A stretch of DNA of 64,000 bases, from positions 12,692,001-12,756,000 of the forward strand of contig NZ_CP069396.1 in the NCBI RefSeq assembly GCF_016887565.1, given 5' to 3'. Each line of letters starts with the position of its first letter. The stretch's first letter is position 1. The notes beneath the pieces were generated by a model that did no database searches, was not told the origin of the DNA, and saw only the letters and a program-made list of their open reading frames with translations. The translations under genes and the position numbers were made by a program. This stretch comes from Archangium violaceum (GTDB lineage: Bacteria > Myxococcota > Myxococcia > Myxococcales > Myxococcaceae). Shown piece after piece: positions 7,612 through 17,182 of this stretch.

Positions 7612-9243
7612 ATGACTCGAGCGAGGGAACCAGGCTGGGTGAGCACCCTCCTTCTGGTGTGTCTGTTGGGGTGTGACGGCGGTGAGCGGGGGGGCCCCCT
7701 GGCTGAACCGCGCCTCCCAGACGGTGCCCCGAGCGTCGAGCGCTCCCGGAGCGAGGAGCCCCCTGGCGGTGACGACAGGCCCAAGCCCCCCTGCCGCCCG
7801 ACCGCGGGAGGCCCCTACTGGCTCGAGGAGGGAGAGCTGCTCGAGGTGCGCGTGTCGTGCGCCACGGGCCTCCCGCTGGAAGGCAAGGACTTCCACCTGA
7901 AGGAGCTGCCATCCGGCGCCCACTACGACAAGAAGACGGCGACCCTGAGTTGGAGGCCACGGCTGGATCAGGCCGGGGTGTACGAGCTCGAGCTGGAGGG
8001 GCCGAAGAAGGAGGTCGGGCGATTGAAGGTGGGGGTGGCGGACAACTGGAAGGATCCGAGCAACGAGCCACTAAAAGACGTCACCCGCTACACCGAGGAG
8101 TACGGACTGCCGGTGTTCCACCTCGCAGGCGGCACGGAGCTCAATCCGGACACCTACTCGCCCGTGAGCATCACGTATCGAGGGCACACGTATACGGCGC
8201 AAGCGAAGCTGCGCGGGAGCAGCTCGCTGAGCTTCCCGAAGAACAGCTACACCGTGAAGTTCGCCGCGGGGGACCCGTTCAACGAGCCCGCGTTGGGAGG
8301 AGGGTTCACGGAGCGGCGCTCACTGGTGCTGGTGAACACCTTCAACGACAACTCCTATCTGCGCTCGCGGCTGGGTTTCGAGCTGTGGAGCCGGCTCTCA
8401 CCCGAAGCCATCCCGGTGAGGACCTTCAGCGTGGTGGTGTTCCTGGACGGGGCCTACTACGGCCTCTACACGGTGGCGGACCACGTCAACGCGCGGCACA
8501 TGAAGGCGAACGGGCTGAGCGAGGAGGGCAACCTCTACAAGGCGGAGACGGGCGGGGCCAACTTCCGCCTGGTGGATCAGTTCGGCCGGCCCAAGCCGCA
8601 CCTGCACGTGGGCTTCGAGAAGAAGGACGGGCAGCCGCCGGAGGGTGAGCCGGGCGCCTTCGACGATCTGGACGCGTTCGTCGCCTTCGTGGCGACCGCG
8701 AGCGACGAGGCATTCCGCACGCAGGGCCCCGTGCTCTTCCGCCAGCGGGACTACGAGGACTGGTGGGCCTTCGTCACCCTGCTGGTGGCGCTCGACGCGG
8801 ACGTGAAGAACGCGCACCACTACCACGACCCGAGCGGTGGCCCATGGCGGTACATCCCGTGGGACCTGGATGGGACGTTCGGGCAGACGTGGAAGACCCA
8901 GCGGCTGCGGCCGACGGCGGCGCTGGACGTGGGGCAGGACAACGAGATGTTCCGGCGCCTGCTGGCCGAGCCGGCCTTCTCCGGTCCATTGAAGGCTCGC
9001 CTCCGGGCCGCGCTCACCCAGGAGCTCGCGGTGCCACTGCTGCATGCACGGCTCGACGCGCTGGCCCAGGAGATCGGCCCGAGCGCGCGGCGAGACGAAG
9101 CCCGGTGGATGGCGCAGTACCGGGGCTTCCCGCTCTGGTCGTCGCGCACGGACTTCACGACCTTCGACGAAGAGGTGGAGTACATCCGCCAGTGGATCTC
9201 CCAACGCTGGGCCTTCCTGGATGCCCAGCTGGCCACCCCCTGA
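7612..9243 (+). CDS. CotH-family lipoprotein (protein kinase-like fold)
   Basis: A 543-residue lipoprotein. ATG 7612 is preceded by GGAGGA at 7602-7607, and the signal peptide ends in the lipobox LLGC. Residues about 60-140 form a strand-rich Ig/cadherin-like module. Residues about 150-540 form the CotH domain, with KNSYTVKF, VLVNTFNDNSYLRSRL, the loop YYGLYTVADHVNARHM and the metal-binding signature YIPWDLDGTFG at about 414-424. CotH proteins in spore formers are atypical kinases that phosphorylate coat proteins. Whether this one acts in myxospore or envelope assembly is inference. Confidence 0.85.
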   Translation: MTRAREPGWVSTLLLVCLLGCDGGERGGPLAEPRLPDGAPSVERSRSEEPPGGDDRPKPPCRPTAGGPYWLEEGELLEVRVSCATGLPLEGKDFHLKELPSGAHYDKKTATLSWRPRLDQAGVYELELEGPKKEVGRLKVGVADNWKDPSNEPLKDVTRYTEEYGLPVFHLAGGTELNPDTYSPVSITYRGHTYTAQAKLRGSSSLSFPKNSYTVKFAAGDPFNEPALGGGFTERRSLVLVNTFNDNSYLRSRLGFELWSRLSPEAIPVRTFSVVVFLDGAYYGLYTVADHVNARHMKANGLSEEGNLYKAETGGANFRLVDQFGRPKPHLHVGFEKKDGQPPEGEPGAFDDLDAFVAFVATASDEAFRTQGPVLFRQRDYEDWWAFVTLLVALDADVKNAHHYHDPSGGPWRYIPWDLDGTFGQTWKTQRLRPTAALDVGQDNEMFRRLLAEPAFSGPLKARLRAALTQELAVPLLHARLDALAQEIGPSARRDEARWMAQYRGFPLWSSRTDFTTFDEEVEYIRQWISQRWAFLDAQLATP

Positions 9244-9262
9244 GCGGTGTCCATCACACCGT

Positions 9263-9297
9263 TGCACGAATGTTCAACCGCATTTAACATTCGTGCA
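9263..9297. promoter_or_regulatory. AbiE operator: 12-bp perfect inverted repeat
   Basis: TGCACGAATGTT (9263-9274) and AACATTCGTGCA (9286-9297) are perfect 12-bp arms with an 11-bp AT-richer spacer. The last base of the right arm is the A of the antitoxin ATG. AbiEi antitoxins are known to repress their operon by binding inverted repeats at the promoter, so this is very probably the autoregulatory operator. Confidence 0.8.
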
Positions 9298-9893
9298 TGC
9301 AGGTCGTTCGCGTGGATCCACCGAATTGGGGGCGGCTCTACGAAGTCGCCGCGGGCCAGGGTGGCTACGTCACCACCCAGCAGGCGCAGGAGGCGGGCTA
9401 TTCCCTGCCGCTCCTGACCCATCACGTGAAGCAGGGACGCCTGCAGCGGGCACGGCGTGGCATCTACCGCCTGACGCATTACCCGGCTGGAGAGAACGAG
9501 GATCTCATCATCCTGTGGTTGTGGAGCGAGCGAGCTGGCGCCTTCAGCCATGAGACAGCGCTCTCCCTGCACCAGCTCTCGGATGCCATGCCAGCGATGT
9601 ACCACCTCACCCTGCCGGCGGCCTGGTCGCGTCGGCGGCTGCGAGTCCCTCCCAGGGTTCGCGTGTACTACGCGGACGTAACGGGGCAAGACCTGACCTG
9701 GGCAGGAGGAGTACCCGCCACCTCACCTCTTCGTACGCTCGTGGATTGTGTAACCGCGGCGGTTCTTCCCGAGTTCATTCACTCCGCCTACAGGCAGATC
9801 CAACAACGGGGTCTCGCGGCTCCCGACGAACTACGAGACAGGTTGTCCCCATTCTTTGAAGGAGCTGACTTTTCAGGTAGACTCCGTGCGTGA
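9297..9893 (+). CDS. AbiEi-type antitoxin of type IV toxin-antitoxin system
   Basis: A 198-residue protein with an N-terminal winged-helix domain (residues about 12-60: GGYVTTQQAQEAGYSLPLLTHHVKQG... RARRGIYRL) and a C-terminal domain typical of AbiEi antitoxins, including the conserved Ser/Arg-rich TSPLRTLVDC segment at about 141-150. In type IV systems the antitoxin does not bind the toxin but counteracts its effect and represses the operon through the N-terminal domain. Its stop overlaps the toxin start by four bases (GTGA). The ATG lies at the very edge of the operator and has no Shine-Dalgarno site, so translation may be leaderless; GTG 9312 is an alternative start. Confidence 0.85.
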   Translation: MQVVRVDPPNWGRLYEVAAGQGGYVTTQQAQEAGYSLPLLTHHVKQGRLQRARRGIYRLTHYPAGENEDLIILWLWSERAGAFSHETALSLHQLSDAMPAMYHLTLPAAWSRRRLRVPPRVRVYYADVTGQDLTWAGGVPATSPLRTLVDCVTAAVLPEFIHSAYRQIQQRGLAAPDELRDRLSPFFEGADFSGRLRA

Positions 9894-10786
9894 GTTCAAG
9901 GCGATACGCTACGCCCGATGCATTCAAGCAAGCGCTCGAAGCCCGCTTGCGGAAAGCCGCGACACAGCAGGGCGTCAGCATGAACCGGCTGCGCCAGCGA
10001 CTCATCTTCGAGCGATTTCTCGTGCGAGTGTTCGCGATCCTGGGTGAGAGCGCCATCCTCAAAGGAGGTGTCGTTCTTGAGTTGCGTCTCAGCCGGGCTC
10101 GCGCAACCAAGGACGTGGACCTGCGCTGCATGGGAAGCCCGCGCGCCCTGCTCGAACAGCTCCGCTCCGCGGGCCGGCAAGACGAGGGAGACCACCTCTT
10201 CTTCGAGGTGAACCTCGCTCCAGGCGGTGACACCATCGCGGGCGAAGGGATCATCTACGAGGGCCGCCGCTTCCAGGTCGAAGCACGACTGGCGGGCAAG
10301 CGCTATGGAGATCCATTCGGAGTCGATGCTGGCTTCGGTGACACGTTGACAGGAGAGGTGGAGCAGCTCGAAGGAAGTGATCTTCTCTCCTTCGCGGACA
10401 TCCCGCGCTCGCGACTCCGCGTCTACCCTCGTGAGACACACGTCGCCGAGAAACTGCACGCCTACACGCTTCCGCGTGAGCTCGAGAACTCCCGGGTCAA
10501 GGACCTCCCGGATATCGCCTTGCTTGCCCAGACCGGACGCTTCAATCGCGAGATTCTACGTGCGGCGCTCGAAAGGACGTTCGCATTCCGCGGCACGCAT
10601 CAACTGCCTGGATCCATGCCACCGCCCCTGACCTCCTGGACCGACCGGTACGCTCGCATGGCGCAAGATCACGGGCTCCCCTGGCCCACGCTCGCGGACG
10701 TCCACCGCGCCGCGAGCGCCTTCCTCGACCCCATCCTCGGTGGCGGCGGGGAGAAGTGGAGCCCCGAGCGTTGGACCTGGGAGTGA
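9890..10786 (+). CDS. AbiEii-type nucleotidyltransferase toxin
   Basis: A 298-residue protein starting at GTG 9890 inside the antitoxin stop. It has the AbiEii/AbiGii nucleotidyltransferase signature: ILKGGVVLELRL at residues 56-67, followed by RATKDVDLR with the two metal-binding acids D75 and D77. The remaining helical domain carries ETHVAEKLHA and KDLPDIALLA, both usual for the family. Such toxins modify tRNA acceptor ends or other nucleotide targets and stop growth, often as an abortive phage defence. All key residues appear intact, so an active toxin is expected. Confidence 0.87.
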   Translation: MSSRRYATPDAFKQALEARLRKAATQQGVSMNRLRQRLIFERFLVRVFAILGESAILKGGVVLELRLSRARATKDVDLRCMGSPRALLEQLRSAGRQDEGDHLFFEVNLAPGGDTIAGEGIIYEGRRFQVEARLAGKRYGDPFGVDAGFGDTLTGEVEQLEGSDLLSFADIPRSRLRVYPRETHVAEKLHAYTLPRELENSRVKDLPDIALLAQTGRFNREILRAALERTFAFRGTHQLPGSMPPPLTSWTDRYARMAQDHGLPWPTLADVHRAASAFLDPILGGGGEKWSPERWTWE

Positions 10787-10795
10787 ATCCCGCGC

Positions 10796-12574
10796 CTACT
10801 CCAGCGACGCTCCGGTGTCCCCCGGCATCAAGGCCTGACGCGCGAGCGACACCGGCAGCCCCAGCTTCAGGAACCGGTCGTGGAAGTCGCGCAACGTGAA
10901 CGTCTGCCCGCGTGCCTCCAGATAGCGCTTGTAGTCCTCGCGCAGCTTCAGGATCTGCATCCGTCCCAACGCGTAATAGAGATACGTCGGGTTGAACGTG
11001 CCCCGCTGCACCTCGCGCAGCGCCGGGAAGGGCTCGAAGTAGGCGATCTCCACGTACCGCTTCGCCGCCCCCTCCACCGACTCGCCAAAGGCATGCATCG
11101 CCAGGCCCGCGTGCCACCGCGCATGCCGCTGCAACGCCCGCCGCAGCTGCCCCAACCGCACTGACGGGTCTCCCCCTCCGAAGCCCTCGTCCACCATCAT
11201 CTGCTCCACGTAGTGCGCCCAGCCCTCCACCAACGACGCGGGCGTGAACACCTTGCGCACCTCGGTGGGAATCTGGGCCCCGTACAGCAATTGCACGAAG
11301 TGGCCCGGGATTCCCTCGTGCACCGTGATGCCCAGCAGCCCCGCGCGGTTGAAGTACGTCAGGTGCTGCGCCTTCTGCTCCTCCGTCCACCCCGGCTCGA
11401 CGTTGGTGATGTTGTAGAAGGCCTCCGTCGCCCGCGTCTCGAACGGCCCCGGCGTGTCCATCGACGCGAAGCCAATCCGCGAGTACGCCGGCGTCTCGCG
11501 CACCGTCGGCAGCCGCTCCGACGGCAGCGTCAACAGGCCCCTCTCCCTCACGAAGCGCTGGCACTCCTCCAGTTGCTTGCGCGCCGTGGGAATCAGCTCC
11601 TCGGCCGAGGGATGGTCGTGCACCAGTGCGTCCATCACCTCCCCGGGCGGCTTCGACGCATCCACCCGCGCCGCCTCCGCCGCCACCTTCGCCTGGTACT
11701 CGCGGATGGTCCGCTCGTTGATGTCACGCAGCTGCTCGACCGTCAGCGCCACGTGCTCCTCCAACGCGAGCTTCTTCTCGAAGCGCTCCCTCCCCAGCCG
11801 GAAGTCCCCCTTCGCCTTCGGCAGCAGCTCCTTCTCCTGCCACCGCACGAACCCCTCCACCTCGGCCGTGGTCCGCGCCAGCGCGGCGGAGAACGACCGC
11901 CGCAGCGCCGCGTCCACCTGCCCCAGTCCCTGTGCCTCCAGCGCCTTCGGCAGGTCCGCGCGCAGGAAGCCCACCGTGCCGCGCGCGTCGAGCAGGGCCT
12001 GCTCGGCCCACGGCCTCGGCACATCGCGCAGGTTCGCCTTCGCCGCCGCCACCACCGAGCCAATCCCCTCCATCCGCGCCATCAGGCTGCGCACCCGCTC
12101 CTCCACCGGAGCGAACTCGCGCTCCGACAGCGACGAGAGGCCCGTCGCGATGGTCCGGGTGTAGAGCATCGGGTCGCGCTGCCAGTCTCGTGACTCCTCC
12201 AGCTCGAACAGCTCCGCGCGGATGGCGTTCTCCAGGATGCGCACGTCGAACACGGCATCCCCGGTGAGCGCCGCGCGGTCCAACCGCTCCAGCCGCGCCA
12301 GCCACCCGTTCAGCACCCCTGTCTTTCGTTGGATGGCCTCGGCCGACAGCTCCGGCAGCCGCGCGTCGTACGCGTGCAGGCCCAGGTTCGTCGAGCGGAT
12401 GGGATGGGCGGCGTAGTACCAGTCGAGGTACTCGCGAGCGAAGCGGGTGTACTCGGCATCGGCGGGAGTGGAGGCCATGGCGGACGAGGAGGCCGCCGGC
12501 ACGACCCCCGTGCGCGGAGCACACGCGGGAACCAGGAGCAGGGCGGCACAGGACAAAAGGGAACGAAGATTCAC
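10796..12574 (-). CDS. DUF885 family lipoprotein, putative zinc peptidase
   Basis: A 592-residue secreted lipoprotein. The GTG at 12574 starts VNLRSLLSCAALLLVPACAP with lipobox VPAC; the frame continues upstream but is not coding-like. The body is mostly helical and matches the DUF885 family of M2/M3-like metallopeptidases. The zinc motif is HEGIPGH in the segment LLGITVHEGIPGHFVQ, and a downstream Glu lies in SLVEGWAHYVEQMM. Substrate is unknown; peptides in the periplasm or outside the cell are likely for a predatory bacterium. It is divergent from the lipoprotein starting at 12673. Confidence 0.85.
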   Translation of the reverse strand: MNLRSLLSCAALLLVPACAPRTGVVPAASSSAMASTPADAEYTRFAREYLDWYYAAHPIRSTNLGLHAYDARLPELSAEAIQRKTGVLNGWLARLERLDRAALTGDAVFDVRILENAIRAELFELEESRDWQRDPMLYTRTIATGLSSLSEREFAPVEERVRSLMARMEGIGSVVAAAKANLRDVPRPWAEQALLDARGTVGFLRADLPKALEAQGLGQVDAALRRSFSAALARTTAEVEGFVRWQEKELLPKAKGDFRLGRERFEKKLALEEHVALTVEQLRDINERTIREYQAKVAAEAARVDASKPPGEVMDALVHDHPSAEELIPTARKQLEECQRFVRERGLLTLPSERLPTVRETPAYSRIGFASMDTPGPFETRATEAFYNITNVEPGWTEEQKAQHLTYFNRAGLLGITVHEGIPGHFVQLLYGAQIPTEVRKVFTPASLVEGWAHYVEQMMVDEGFGGGDPSVRLGQLRRALQRHARWHAGLAMHAFGESVEGAAKRYVEIAYFEPFPALREVQRGTFNPTYLYYALGRMQILKLREDYKRYLEARGQTFTLRDFHDRFLKLGLPVSLARQALMPGDTGASLE

Positions 12575-12672
12575 GGCCCGCAGTCTCCATTCCCCCTGAG
12601 CCACGGGGAAGACCCGTGCAGTGAAGTGAAGGCTTGCGTACGAGACACCTCTCCCATCAATTTCCCACCCCC

Positions 12673-14199
12673 ATGAACTTCCGCGCGCTGCTCGCCTCCG
12701 CCCTCCTCCTGCCCGCCTGCGCGGCGCAGAGAGCCTCGACCCCTTCCACTCCCGAACCCACGGCGTCAGCCGCCCCGACCGGCCTCCAGCGCGAAGCGGG
12801 GCCCATCGGCACGGCCCACCCCATCGTCCTCCAGGCCGCCGCCACGGACGGGCGCTGGGTGGTCGCCTGCCAGGCACGCGAGGACACGAATGGCGATGGG
12901 AAGCTCGAGGTCCGCTACGGCCAGCACGGAGACACCCGCGGGGACGCGCTCGCGCCCTACCTGTTCCTCGACCCGGGTGAAGGCGAGCGGCTCGACGACT
13001 TCCTCACCGCGGATCCCACCGACCGCTACCTCGTGGTGGTCCGCGGCGGTTCGCTCCGGCTGCTCGACACGTACACGCGCGCCGACACCGAGCTGGCCGC
13101 ACCGGGCACCTTCCCCGAGGGCAAAGCCCCCCGCTCGGCCCTGCCCGTGTCCTTCTCGCGGGATGGCAAGCACCTGCTCCTGGTGGTGCTGACCGGGCCG
13201 GACAAGAAGGCCACGGCCTTCCTCGTCAACCTGGCGGATGGGAGCCGGCGGGAGGTGCAACACGGCCCCGGTGTACTGGGCGAGGCCACGCTCGACCCGG
13301 GGGGCCGGTGGGTGATGTTCGGTGTGCTCACGCAGGACACCGATGGTGATGGACAACTGACCTGGCCCAAGCTGAAGACCTCGCTCTCGCCCCGGGGTTG
13401 CCGGGGTCCCATCCTCTCGGCCAGCCAGTACGGCTATACCGGAGACAAGCCCTCCTTCGTCCTGGGCCGGGTGAGTGGAGGCCCGCTCGTGCCGGCGGGC
13501 GACATGCTCCTGCCCGTGGGAGACCTCGCGCTGCGCCAGGGTGAGCAGGGCGAGCTGTTCGTCGAGGACGCCGCGGGCCAGCGCACCGAGTGGGTCCCCG
13601 CGGGCTGCGGCGCGCGGCCCATCCACGTGGACCTCGAGCACCAGCAGCTCCTGGTGACCTGCACCGCGCGAGGCAACGCGCTCGAGCTGCACGGCGCCCG
13701 GGTGCACCAGCCGCTCGGGCTGGCCGTCGAGCCGCCCCACCGGCGCAACGAGCTCTCCTCGGACCCCACCCGTCTGTACCCCGTCTCCCCCGCCGCTCCC
13801 GTCGTGAACCAGAGCCTGGTGGACCTGGAGACGCGCACCGTGCACCCGGTGCCCGTGCCAGGAGAGGTGAACTACACCGAGGGAACTCGCGCCCTGGTGG
13901 TCCAGGAGTCCGAGGCCGGCGCCCCCAAGCGGCTGTGGTTCCTGGACGTCGCCACCGGAGAGAAGCGGGAGCTCGGCCCGGTGGAGGGCTATGGAATCAT
14001 GGCCGCGGGGAACCTCGTCTACATCCAGGGCGCCCTGGTGGACCTGAGCACCGGCCAGCTCCTCGGGAAGCTCGAGGAACACCTCGAGGTCCTCGACAAA
14101 CAGGGACGTACGCTGCGCACCCCGAGCCTGGGGGCGCGGTTGGCACCAGTGGGACCCCTCCAATGGACGCCCGCGGTGCAACCGGGCGGGCACCCGTGA
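12673..14199 (+). CDS. Hypothetical lipoprotein with propeller-like repeats
   Basis: A 508-residue protein. ATG 12673 gives MNFRALLASALLLPACAAQ, a compact lipoprotein signal with lipobox LPAC. The mature part is strand-rich, with WD/TolB-like pieces such as VSFSRDGKHLLLVVL, LDPGGRWVMFGVL and two calcium-like loops, DTNGDGKLEV and DTDGDGQLTW. The overall pattern suggests a beta-propeller that scans or binds a ligand in the periplasm. I recognise no enzymatic motif. It shares a 98-bp divergent promoter region with the DUF885 gene, so the two may be co-regulated. Confidence 0.7.
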   Translation: MNFRALLASALLLPACAAQRASTPSTPEPTASAAPTGLQREAGPIGTAHPIVLQAAATDGRWVVACQAREDTNGDGKLEVRYGQHGDTRGDALAPYLFLDPGEGERLDDFLTADPTDRYLVVVRGGSLRLLDTYTRADTELAAPGTFPEGKAPRSALPVSFSRDGKHLLLVVLTGPDKKATAFLVNLADGSRREVQHGPGVLGEATLDPGGRWVMFGVLTQDTDGDGQLTWPKLKTSLSPRGCRGPILSASQYGYTGDKPSFVLGRVSGGPLVPAGDMLLPVGDLALRQGEQGELFVEDAAGQRTEWVPAGCGARPIHVDLEHQQLLVTCTARGNALELHGARVHQPLGLAVEPPHRRNELSSDPTRLYPVSPAAPVVNQSLVDLETRTVHPVPVPGEVNYTEGTRALVVQESEAGAPKRLWFLDVATGEKRELGPVEGYGIMAAGNLVYIQGALVDLSTGQLLGKLEEHLEVLDKQGRTLRTPSLGARLAPVGPLQWTPAVQPGGHP

Positions 14200-14389
14200 A
14201 CGGGCCGCGGTGCATGTCCGTGGCCCCGTGGCGTCCAAGCCCGTGAATACCATCTTCAACGTCCAGCCCCGAGCCCCCCTGCGCGAGGAACGTGCGGGAA
14301 ATACCCCACTGGGCTAAGGGTGGGCCCGCTGTCCAGCCCGAGCGGGGTGCATTCCCCCGAGGCCCGCTCGCTGGAGGAGGTACCGAGAG

Positions 14390-17089
14390 ATGTCCGAACA
14401 GCAGCCGAAGAAGAAGCGCTGGCCCTATGTCCTGGGCGGCATCGTCCTGTTCCTGGTGTTGGTCGTGTCCATCGCCCTGTGGCGGCTCGATGCCTTCCTG
14501 CTCGAGACCGCCCGCACGGAGGCCGCGAAGTATTCGCAGCAGCTCGGCCGGCCCGTGATGATTGGAGACATCTCCACCAAGCTCGTCCCCTACCTGGGCG
14601 TGAAGGTGGAGAACGTGGTGGTGGGCGCCGCCGAGGGTGAGCAGGTGCCCCTCACGGAGCTGAGGCGGGTGGACGTGAGCATGGCGCTCTGGCCCGCCCT
14701 CACCTCGCGCGGCAAGGACATCCAGGTCCAGAACGCCGAGGTGAATGGCCTCACCGTCAACGTCGTCCGGCTGCCGGACGGCACCACCAATGTCTCCCGG
14801 TTGCAGGAGAAGCTCGCCCGGCAGCAGCCGAAGGAGGAGGAGCCTCCCGCCGAGGAGACGCCGACGGACCTCTCGGGCGTGCGCGTGGACCGGGCGGCGC
14901 TCACCGACGCCACCATCCGCTTCATCGACCAGAGCGGCGGGGCCCAGGCGCGGGAGCTGGCCATCTCCGACCTCGACATCGAGGTGAAGGACCTGCGCGT
15001 GGGCCAGCCCCTGGAGGTGGCGCTGAACGCCGCGGTGCTGGCGCAGCAGCAGAACCTGCACGTGACGGTGAAGACGGCGCCGCTGCCGGCCTCGCTCACG
15101 CCGGTGCCCGAGCGCGTGGTGTTGAAGGCGGAGCCCATCGACATCTCGCCGCTGGGGCCCTTCCTCGGGCCGGACGTGGGACTGCAGGCGGGCAAGGTGC
15201 AGGCGGACTGGACGGCGGAGCTGGGCGCGGCGGTGCCCGGCGGCAACGGGCCCACGAACATCAAGGGCGGGCTGCGCGCGGAGGGCCTGAGCTTCGCGGG
15301 AACCGAGGGCGGCAAGGCGCTCGACGTGGTGCTGGACACGGACGTGACGGGCGACATGAAGACGGGCGACCTCACGCTGCGCAAGCTGCTGATGGAGCTC
15401 GGCCCGGCGCGCCTCACCGGCAAGGGACAGGTGAAGGGGCTGCTCACCGAGACGCCCGCGGTGCAGGACTTCGAGCTGGTGGGACAGAACCTCGACCCGG
15501 CGGTGCTGGCCGAGTACTACCCGCCGCTGCGCAAGCAGCTGGCCAACCAGGTGGCGGGCCCCATCGGGCTGGTGGTGAGGGGCGGAGGCACGCAGCAGTC
15601 GCAGGCGCTGACGGCGGAGATGGACCTGACGCCGGTGCGGCTGAACATCCCCGAGCAGCTCTCCAAGGAGGCGGGAGCGCCCATGCAGGTGACGGCGCGG
15701 ATCACCGGCGCCGCGGCCAGCGGAGGCGCGCTGCGTTTCGACGCGAAGGCGGACCTGACGGGCGTGGACATGCGGCCGGGGCTGCTGCTGGACAAGCGGC
15801 CGGGGCAGACGTTCACGGTGGACACGGCGGGCACGTACCAGCCGGAGAGCGGCAAGAGGCCGATGAAGGTGGACCTGGGCCGGCTGAACGTGGCGCTGCT
15901 GGACTCCACGCTGACGGGGACGGCCTCGGTGGCGCTGGCGGGCCAGGGGGCCAGGCAGACGACGACGTTCGCCCTGGCGCTCAAGAGCCCGCGGCTGAAC
16001 GCGGACGAGCTGTTGATGACGGACGAGGAGATCGCCTCGGTGACCGGCGGCGCGCCCGTGGAGGAGGAGGGGCCGCAGGATCCCAAGCGCTTCAACGGCA
16101 TGCGCGGAGACATGCTGTTCGAGATTGGCGCGCTGCGGATGAACGAGATGGATCTGTCCAACATGGTGGCCGAGCTGAAGATGGTGGACGACCTCATCAC
16201 GGTGGAGCGGTTCACCACGGGCATCTACGGCGGCACGGTGTCGGCGGGAGGGAGCACGGTGCGGCTGGGGCCCGAGCCGGCGCAACGGCCCTTCGAGCTG
16301 AAGGCGGAGGTGCGGGGCATGGACGTGGCGCAGGCGATGTCCAAGCGGGTGCCGCGCAAGGTGCTGGACGGGCGGTTCGACGGGCAGCTGAACCTGACGG
16401 GCGTGGGCTACGAGATGGAGAGCCTGAAGCAGCGGCTGGCGGGGGCCATCCAGGGCAACCTGATGGGCGGAGCGTTCTCCGGGATGGACATTCCGGCCGC
16501 GGTGTCCGCGCCGCTGGTGAAGGCGCTGCCCTTCGCGGGCAAGATGCTGACGGACGAGGGCATGACGCAGCTCGCGGAGCAGTTGCCGTTCGGGGTGACC
16601 ATCAAGAACGGAGTGGCGCAGCTGTCGAAGCCGATCACCTGGACGAGGCCGGAGGTGGCGATGAGCTTCGACGGAGGCATCGGGCTGGACGGAACGCTGG
16701 ACCTGGCGGGGACGGTGAACCTGGGGCCGCCGCTGATACAGAAGATGACGCTGGGCAAGGCGACGCCGACGGATCCGGTGCCGCTGGCGCTGAAGCTGAC
16801 GGGCAAGGCATGGAGCCCGCAGGTGACGGGGCTGGACGTGAAGCCGGCGGCGGTGGCGATCGCGAAGATGGCGGCGGCGAGCGCGGCGACGGAGCTGTTG
16901 GGTGAGAAGGGCAAGGAGGTGGGGAAGGTCATCACCGGCGGCACGGACGCGGCGAAGGAGGCGGCGAAGGCCGAGGCGGAGAAACGTCAGCGCGAGCTGG
17001 AAGAGAAGGCGCGCCAGGAAGCGGAGGCGGCGCGCAAGAGGGCGGAGGAGGAGGCGAAGAAGCGCCTCAAGGGCATCTTCAAGAAGTAA
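14390..17089 (+). CDS. AsmA-family envelope protein
   Basis: An 899-residue protein with one N-terminal membrane helix (residues about 12-31, VLGGIVLFLVLVVSIALWRL) and a long periplasmic region. The segment after the helix (AAKYSQQLGRPVMIGDISTKLVPYLGVKVENV) is the hallmark of AsmA proteins. The strand-rich middle fits the repeating beta-groove that carries lipids between membranes, and the AsmA C-terminal unit lies at about 590-790 (VLDGRFDGQLNLTGVG). The last 60 residues are a charged coiled coil rich in Ala, Glu, Lys and Arg. A role in phospholipid transport or outer-membrane homeostasis is inferred from the family. A purine-rich site (GGAGG) precedes the ATG. Confidence 0.85.
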   Translation: MSEQQPKKKRWPYVLGGIVLFLVLVVSIALWRLDAFLLETARTEAAKYSQQLGRPVMIGDISTKLVPYLGVKVENVVVGAAEGEQVPLTELRRVDVSMALWPALTSRGKDIQVQNAEVNGLTVNVVRLPDGTTNVSRLQEKLARQQPKEEEPPAEETPTDLSGVRVDRAALTDATIRFIDQSGGAQARELAISDLDIEVKDLRVGQPLEVALNAAVLAQQQNLHVTVKTAPLPASLTPVPERVVLKAEPIDISPLGPFLGPDVGLQAGKVQADWTAELGAAVPGGNGPTNIKGGLRAEGLSFAGTEGGKALDVVLDTDVTGDMKTGDLTLRKLLMELGPARLTGKGQVKGLLTETPAVQDFELVGQNLDPAVLAEYYPPLRKQLANQVAGPIGLVVRGGGTQQSQALTAEMDLTPVRLNIPEQLSKEAGAPMQVTARITGAAASGGALRFDAKADLTGVDMRPGLLLDKRPGQTFTVDTAGTYQPESGKRPMKVDLGRLNVALLDSTLTGTASVALAGQGARQTTTFALALKSPRLNADELLMTDEEIASVTGGAPVEEEGPQDPKRFNGMRGDMLFEIGALRMNEMDLSNMVAELKMVDDLITVERFTTGIYGGTVSAGGSTVRLGPEPAQRPFELKAEVRGMDVAQAMSKRVPRKVLDGRFDGQLNLTGVGYEMESLKQRLAGAIQGNLMGGAFSGMDIPAAVSAPLVKALPFAGKMLTDEGMTQLAEQLPFGVTIKNGVAQLSKPITWTRPEVAMSFDGGIGLDGTLDLAGTVNLGPPLIQKMTLGKATPTDPVPLALKLTGKAWSPQVTGLDVKPAAVAIAKMAAASAATELLGEKGKEVGKVITGGTDAAKEAAKAEAEKRQRELEEKARQEAEAARKRAEEEAKKRLKGIFKK

Positions 17090-17109
17090 CGCCCCACCTC
17101 CCAACTCCT

Positions 17110-17143
17110 CCCTCTCCCTCTGGGAGAGGGTCGGGGTGAGGGT
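17110..17143 (+). repeat. REP-like palindromic element (single copy)
   Basis: Arms CCCTCTCCC and GGGAGAGGG around TCT, followed by TCGGGGTGAGGGT. It lies 20 bp after the asmA-like stop, between convergent genes. A weak CCCTCACCC half-copy in the opposite direction follows at about 17157, possibly a decayed doublet. Confidence 0.75.
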
Positions 17144-17182
17144 AGACGTCCCCGTGCCCTCACCCGAGCCCCCGGCCGCGTC

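Noticed and set aside
13997-17104. A continuous open frame of over 1000 codons antisense to the AsmA gene
   Set aside because: Its product is made of Arg, Leu, His and Gly runs with no domain pattern; it is a by-product of high third-position GC in the sense gene, which has a clear AsmA signature.
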